From positions 1 to 64,000 of the forward strand of contig CALPRQ020000003.1 in the NCBI GenBank assembly GCA_943326015.2: a stretch of DNA of 64,000 nt. Reading direction: 5' to 3'. The notes beneath the pieces were generated by a model that was given only the letters and a program-made list of their open reading frames with translations, made no database searches and had not been told where the DNA came from. Shown in pieces: positions 61,954-64,000 of the stretch. Position 1 is the stretch's first letter, and each line of letters opens with the position of its first letter. The translations under genes were made by a program, and so were the position numbers. Source of the DNA: Chitinophaga pinensis (GTDB lineage: Bacteria > Pseudomonadota > Gammaproteobacteria > Burkholderiales > Burkholderiaceae_C).

Positions 61954-61983
61954 TTAGCAGTCAGCTGCCTGATTTGATGTTAT
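61954..61983 (+). promoter_or_regulatory. candidate promoter of the DRT2 ncRNA
   Basis: TTAGCA (61954-61959), 18 bp, then TGTTAT (61978-61983), each matching 4 of 6 consensus bases. Transcription would start near 61990, just before stem-loop SL1. The first bases overlap the MITE target duplication. Confidence 0.4.
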
Positions 61984-61989
61984 GCTAAA

Positions 61990-62265
61990 GGGGCTTCAAC
62001 TGATTGGAGTTGAAGGTATGTCACAGGATGTCAAGCCAACCGGCGTCACCGGTCCAACTTGACAGCTGCACTTGGATGTTCAACCTCATGGACACCTCCA
62101 GGATACTGTACGACATTGCTAACACGCGTGGCTAGGTGGCGTTTTGTACGCTGCTCGATGGTGATGATTAGTCATCAGTTAAGCCGGGGAGAGTACCAAC
62201 GATTGCCACGGTCTTATCTCTTCCCGGTTTTGCTAACAGCAGGGTAGGTTTTCGGTGACAGCAGA
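61990..62265 (+). ncRNA. DRT2 template ncRNA (ends approximate)
   Basis: The region upstream of the RT folds into ordered stems. SL1 is CTTCAACT/AGTTGAAG (61994-62015). SL2 is TGTCAAG/CTTGACA with an inner ACCGG/CCGGT (62029-62064) and ends in ACA. Further stems are TGATGA/TCATCA (62162-62177) and CCGGGGAGAG/CTCTTCCCGG (62184-62227, one G-T). A second ACA follows at 62236-62238. In known DRT2 systems the RT copies between an ACA at the foot of SL2 and a second ACA, then jumps back by the shared trinucleotide. Ends of the RNA are estimates; the 3' end may run into the RT gene. Confidence 0.72.
62065..62238 (+). other. neo: predicted rolling-circle template unit / neo reading frame
   Basis: The distance between the two ACA motifs (62062-62064 and 62236-62238) is 174 nt, and both sit in ACAGC. 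Read from 62065 the unit has 58 sense codons with no stop and continues in the same frame into its next copy. The other two sense frames and all three antisense frames contain stops. The unit begins AALGCSTSWTPPGY and ends YLFPVLLT, with possible internal starts ATG at 62158 and 62164. It would therefore encode an endless repeat protein only after cDNA concatenation. Confidence 0.65.
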
Positions 62266-63532
62266 TCCTCCGAAATGGTTCAGACAGCGTCGGTATCTCC
62301 ACTTTGACGAACCGCTCAGTTTACCGAAGGCTGCAGCTTTAGTCAAAAATCCAATATCTGTTGCTACGCATGCGTTCTGGCCGCTTTTAAGATTCACAAT
62401 CCAGACATCAAAGATCAAGCACGATAAGGCTGCCAAAGAATTGAAGCAGCATGCAAAAGACCGGGTAATATCGTATGCTGCGCATAGCGACTCGCAGATC
62501 TTCGCATACTACTGTGAATTGCTATCAAAGTTATATGAATATGAGATCAAGGCTCGTGGCCTGACCGATGTAGTCTTGGCTTTTCGGTCACTCGGCAAGA
62601 GCAACATCGACTTCGCGAAAGATGCCTTCGACGAGATTCGGTCAAGATACGAGTGCGTGGCAGTTGCGCTAGATGTAACCAAATTCTTCGACACGATTAA
62701 CCATGCTCAGCTGAAAGTTCACTGGAAAAATCTACTCGGCGTGAGCGAGTTACCTCCCGATCACTTTGCGGTCTTTCGAGCGCTGACTCGTTATGCTGCT
62801 GCGGAGCGGGATGAGGTCTTTGCTGCACTGGGGATCTCACTCAACAACCCCAGGGCTGATCGCCGCAGGCTTTGCGAGCCGACCGAGTTCAGATCGCTAG
62901 TGCGGGCCAATAATCTCGTTAGGCGGAATCCTAACGCTTCCGGCATACCTCAAGGAACTGCAATCAGCGCGATGCTGTCAAACCTCTATATGCTGGATTT
63001 CGACATTGCTGCCCTATCCTTCGCCAACGCTAGTGGCGGTCGGTATATGCGCTATTGCGACGATATGCTATTCATCATGCCAAAAGGCATGACCTCCGCC
63101 ATTGAATCATTCGCCGATACACAAATCAGGCGCATGAAGCTTGAGATAAATTTAGACAAAACGGATCGGTGCAATTTTACGACATCATCAGGAATACTGA
63201 CGAGCGATAAGCCGCTACAGTATCTAGGTTTCTTGTTTGATGGGCAACGCGTGATCATCCGCTCGGCGGCTTTTGCCAAGTTCTCTAATCGCATGAAGCG
63301 CGGCGTGAGTCTTGCGAAGCAAACAATGCGCAGCCGCAATAAGGCTCGGGTTCAGTTGGGGGCTGAAGAGCATAAGCTTTACCTAAAGAAGCTGTACGCT
63401 CGTTACTCGCATCTAGGCAAGCGTAATTTTGTTCGCTACGGCTACAATGCCTCGTACATTATGAAATCCTCAGCTATTCGACGCCAACTTCGCCCTCTCT
63501 GGGACCGGTTGCAGCAGGCGATCAGCAAGTAG
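62255..63532 (+). CDS. drt2: antiviral reverse transcriptase DRT2 (UG2)
   Basis: The 425-residue RT has the DRT2-type N-terminus (KWFRQRRYLHFDEPLSLPKA, then ISYAAHSDSQIFAYYCELLS) and the RT motifs: D140 in VALDVTKFFDTI, GIPQGTAISAMLSNLYMLDFD (230-250) and the catalytic YCDD (267-270) in YMRYCDDMLFIM. No maturase, endonuclease or retron features are present. The start is GTG at 62255; an in-frame TAA 21 bp upstream closes the frame. The gene has lower GC than the core and foreign codon use. DRT2 acts alone with its upstream ncRNA, making concatemeric cDNA that is turned into a toxic or growth-arresting neo protein upon phage infection. Confidence 0.87.
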   Translation: MTADPPKWFRQRRYLHFDEPLSLPKAAALVKNPISVATHAFWPLLRFTIQTSKIKHDKAAKELKQHAKDRVISYAAHSDSQIFAYYCELLSKLYEYEIKARGLTDVVLAFRSLGKSNIDFAKDAFDEIRSRYECVAVALDVTKFFDTINHAQLKVHWKNLLGVSELPPDHFAVFRALTRYAAAERDEVFAALGISLNNPRADRRRLCEPTEFRSLVRANNLVRRNPNASGIPQGTAISAMLSNLYMLDFDIAALSFANASGGRYMRYCDDMLFIMPKGMTSAIESFADTQIRRMKLEINLDKTDRCNFTTSSGILTSDKPLQYLGFLFDGQRVIIRSAAFAKFSNRMKRGVSLAKQTMRSRNKARVQLGAEEHKLYLKKLYARYSHLGKRNFVRYGYNASYIMKSSAIRRQLRPLWDRLQQAISK

Positions 63533-63853
63533 CCGAAAGGGCGGATTAAAATCTGAAGTGGCGCATCGTAATGTAAGCCAATGTCGCCGCAGCCCAGAAC
63601 CTACCGCTAACTCCACCCCGAAGACCGCGTGAGACTCTAGCCAGCCTCAAGCAGCGGAACTGCAGGGGGGGGGGGTGAAATTGCGAACGTATTCGGTCAC
63701 TCAGCCAGTACCAGGAGCCTTGAGCTGCGCCATAACGCATGTGCTGGTGAATACGGAAATGCTACAGCCCAGCACTCCTGCGAGCGTCGGCGCGAGCAGT
63801 CCCGGCACTTGCGTAAACTGCACGACGACGCTCTTTTTCGCCATTTGAATAAA
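63533..63853. other. intergenic region with G11 tract
   Basis: The 321-bp stretch after the RT holds no gene that I can support. A run of eleven G lies at 63665-63675. AT content rises sharply after about 63830, and TTTGAATAAAATG at the right end forms the likely start region of the next gene. Confidence 0.5.
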
Positions 63854-64000
63854 ATGAAATATTTGGTATTTTTCTTTATAGTTTTTTTCTCATCGCTCGC
63901 TTTTTCTCAAAATAAAAATTGCGTAGCGCTATCAAATTTGGTATACGATATTTCAAAAGCAAGAGATAATGGAGTTCCAAAATCCGCCATGGAAGCTGGG
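63854..64000 (+). CDS. AT-rich secreted protein, N-terminal part
   Basis: The first 49 codons are present; the gene runs off the window. A signal peptide (MKYLVFFFIVFFSSLAFS) is followed by QNKNCVALSNLVYDISKARD and ends at GVPKSAMEAG. The base composition is far more AT-rich than the core genome, suggesting recent transfer. I do not recognise the family. Confidence 0.65.
   Translation, partial: MKYLVFFFIVFFSSLAFSQNKNCVALSNLVYDISKARDNGVPKSAMEAG

Noticed and set aside
62062-62124. Shorter ACA pairs (30, 51 and 60 nt apart) as the template ends
   Set aside because: They also give multiples of three, but only the ACA at 62236 shares the longer ACAGC context with the SL2 ACA and lies beyond the other template stems.
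62255-63532. Retron or group II intron reverse transcriptase
   Set aside because: There is no msr/msd arrangement with inverted repeats a1/a2, no maturase X domain, no domain V/VI intron RNA, and the N-terminus is of DRT2 type.
63546-63740. 64-codon minus-strand ORF after the RT
   Set aside because: Composition is Arg/Phe/Trp-rich without a family, it lacks a ribosome site and it spans the G11 tract.

Overview
The window is chromosomal DNA from a GC-rich betaproteobacterium of the order Burkholderiales, most like the Comamonadaceae. The evidence is the tmRNA tag ANDERFALAA, the gene orders gyrA-serC-pheA-tyrA-aroA/cmk-rpsA-ihfB and thrS-infC-rpmI-rplT-pheS-pheT-ihfA, the AroA-Cmk fusion, and the ompA/ubiG/gph neighbourhood. 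I cannot fix the genus.

Layout. 1-760: a cut-off DUF1778 antitoxin gene and ssrA (tmRNA). 774-2857 (minus): gph, ubiG, ompA. 3152-16850 (plus): gyrA, serine and aromatic amino acid synthesis, rpsA, ihfB, lapAB, then a DUF6394 membrane protein beside a tandem-RCK potassium channel. 16876-19745 (minus): a PhnD-like binding protein and a hybrid sensor kinase. 19836-22663 (minus): the rpsP-rimM-trmD-rplS operon and msrA. 22824-29706 (plus): an RND efflux pump, a PCMT-like methyltransferase, a rhodanese and a TolC-type channel. 29900-36198 (plus): a surface-glycan island (two GT2 enzymes, sugar ketoisomerase, aminotransferase, hexapeptide acyltransferase, OafA-like acyltransferase). 36165-48305: LPS inner-core and lipid A export genes on both sides of a divergent promoter. 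On the minus side lie phosphatase, msbA, hldD, waaF, waaE-like, waaC, deacetylase and GT4 genes; on the plus side gmhA, hldA, an hldC-gmhB fusion and waaA. With gmhA, hldA, hldC, gmhB and hldD all present, the whole ADP-heptose pathway is encoded here. 48362-51483: phosphomannomutase, ogt, an EamA transporter and a PsiF protein. 51507-58988 (minus): the thrS-to-ihfA translation operon, with a short Thr-rich leader ORF and terminator in front of thrS. 59100-61647 (minus): an FGE-like protein lacking a catalytic cysteine, a PEGA-like membrane protein, a substrate-binding protein without a signal peptide, and a two-TM protein.

61855-64000 is a lower-GC accessory segment and the most interesting part of the window. 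It holds a roughly 99-bp IS-derived MITE-like element, then a reverse transcriptase gene that I identify as a DRT2 (UG2) antiphage RT. The region upstream of the RT folds as a DRT2 ncRNA should: SL1, then a longer SL2 ending in ACA. A second ACA lies 174 nt downstream, and both sit in the pentamer ACAGC. The 174-nt interval is a multiple of three and is free of stops in exactly one sense frame, so rolling-circle copying would give an endless ORF (neo) repeating every 58 residues. This looks like a divergent DRT2/neo system with a longer unit than the roughly 120-nt Klebsiella example. An AT-rich gene for a secreted protein begins after it and runs off the window.
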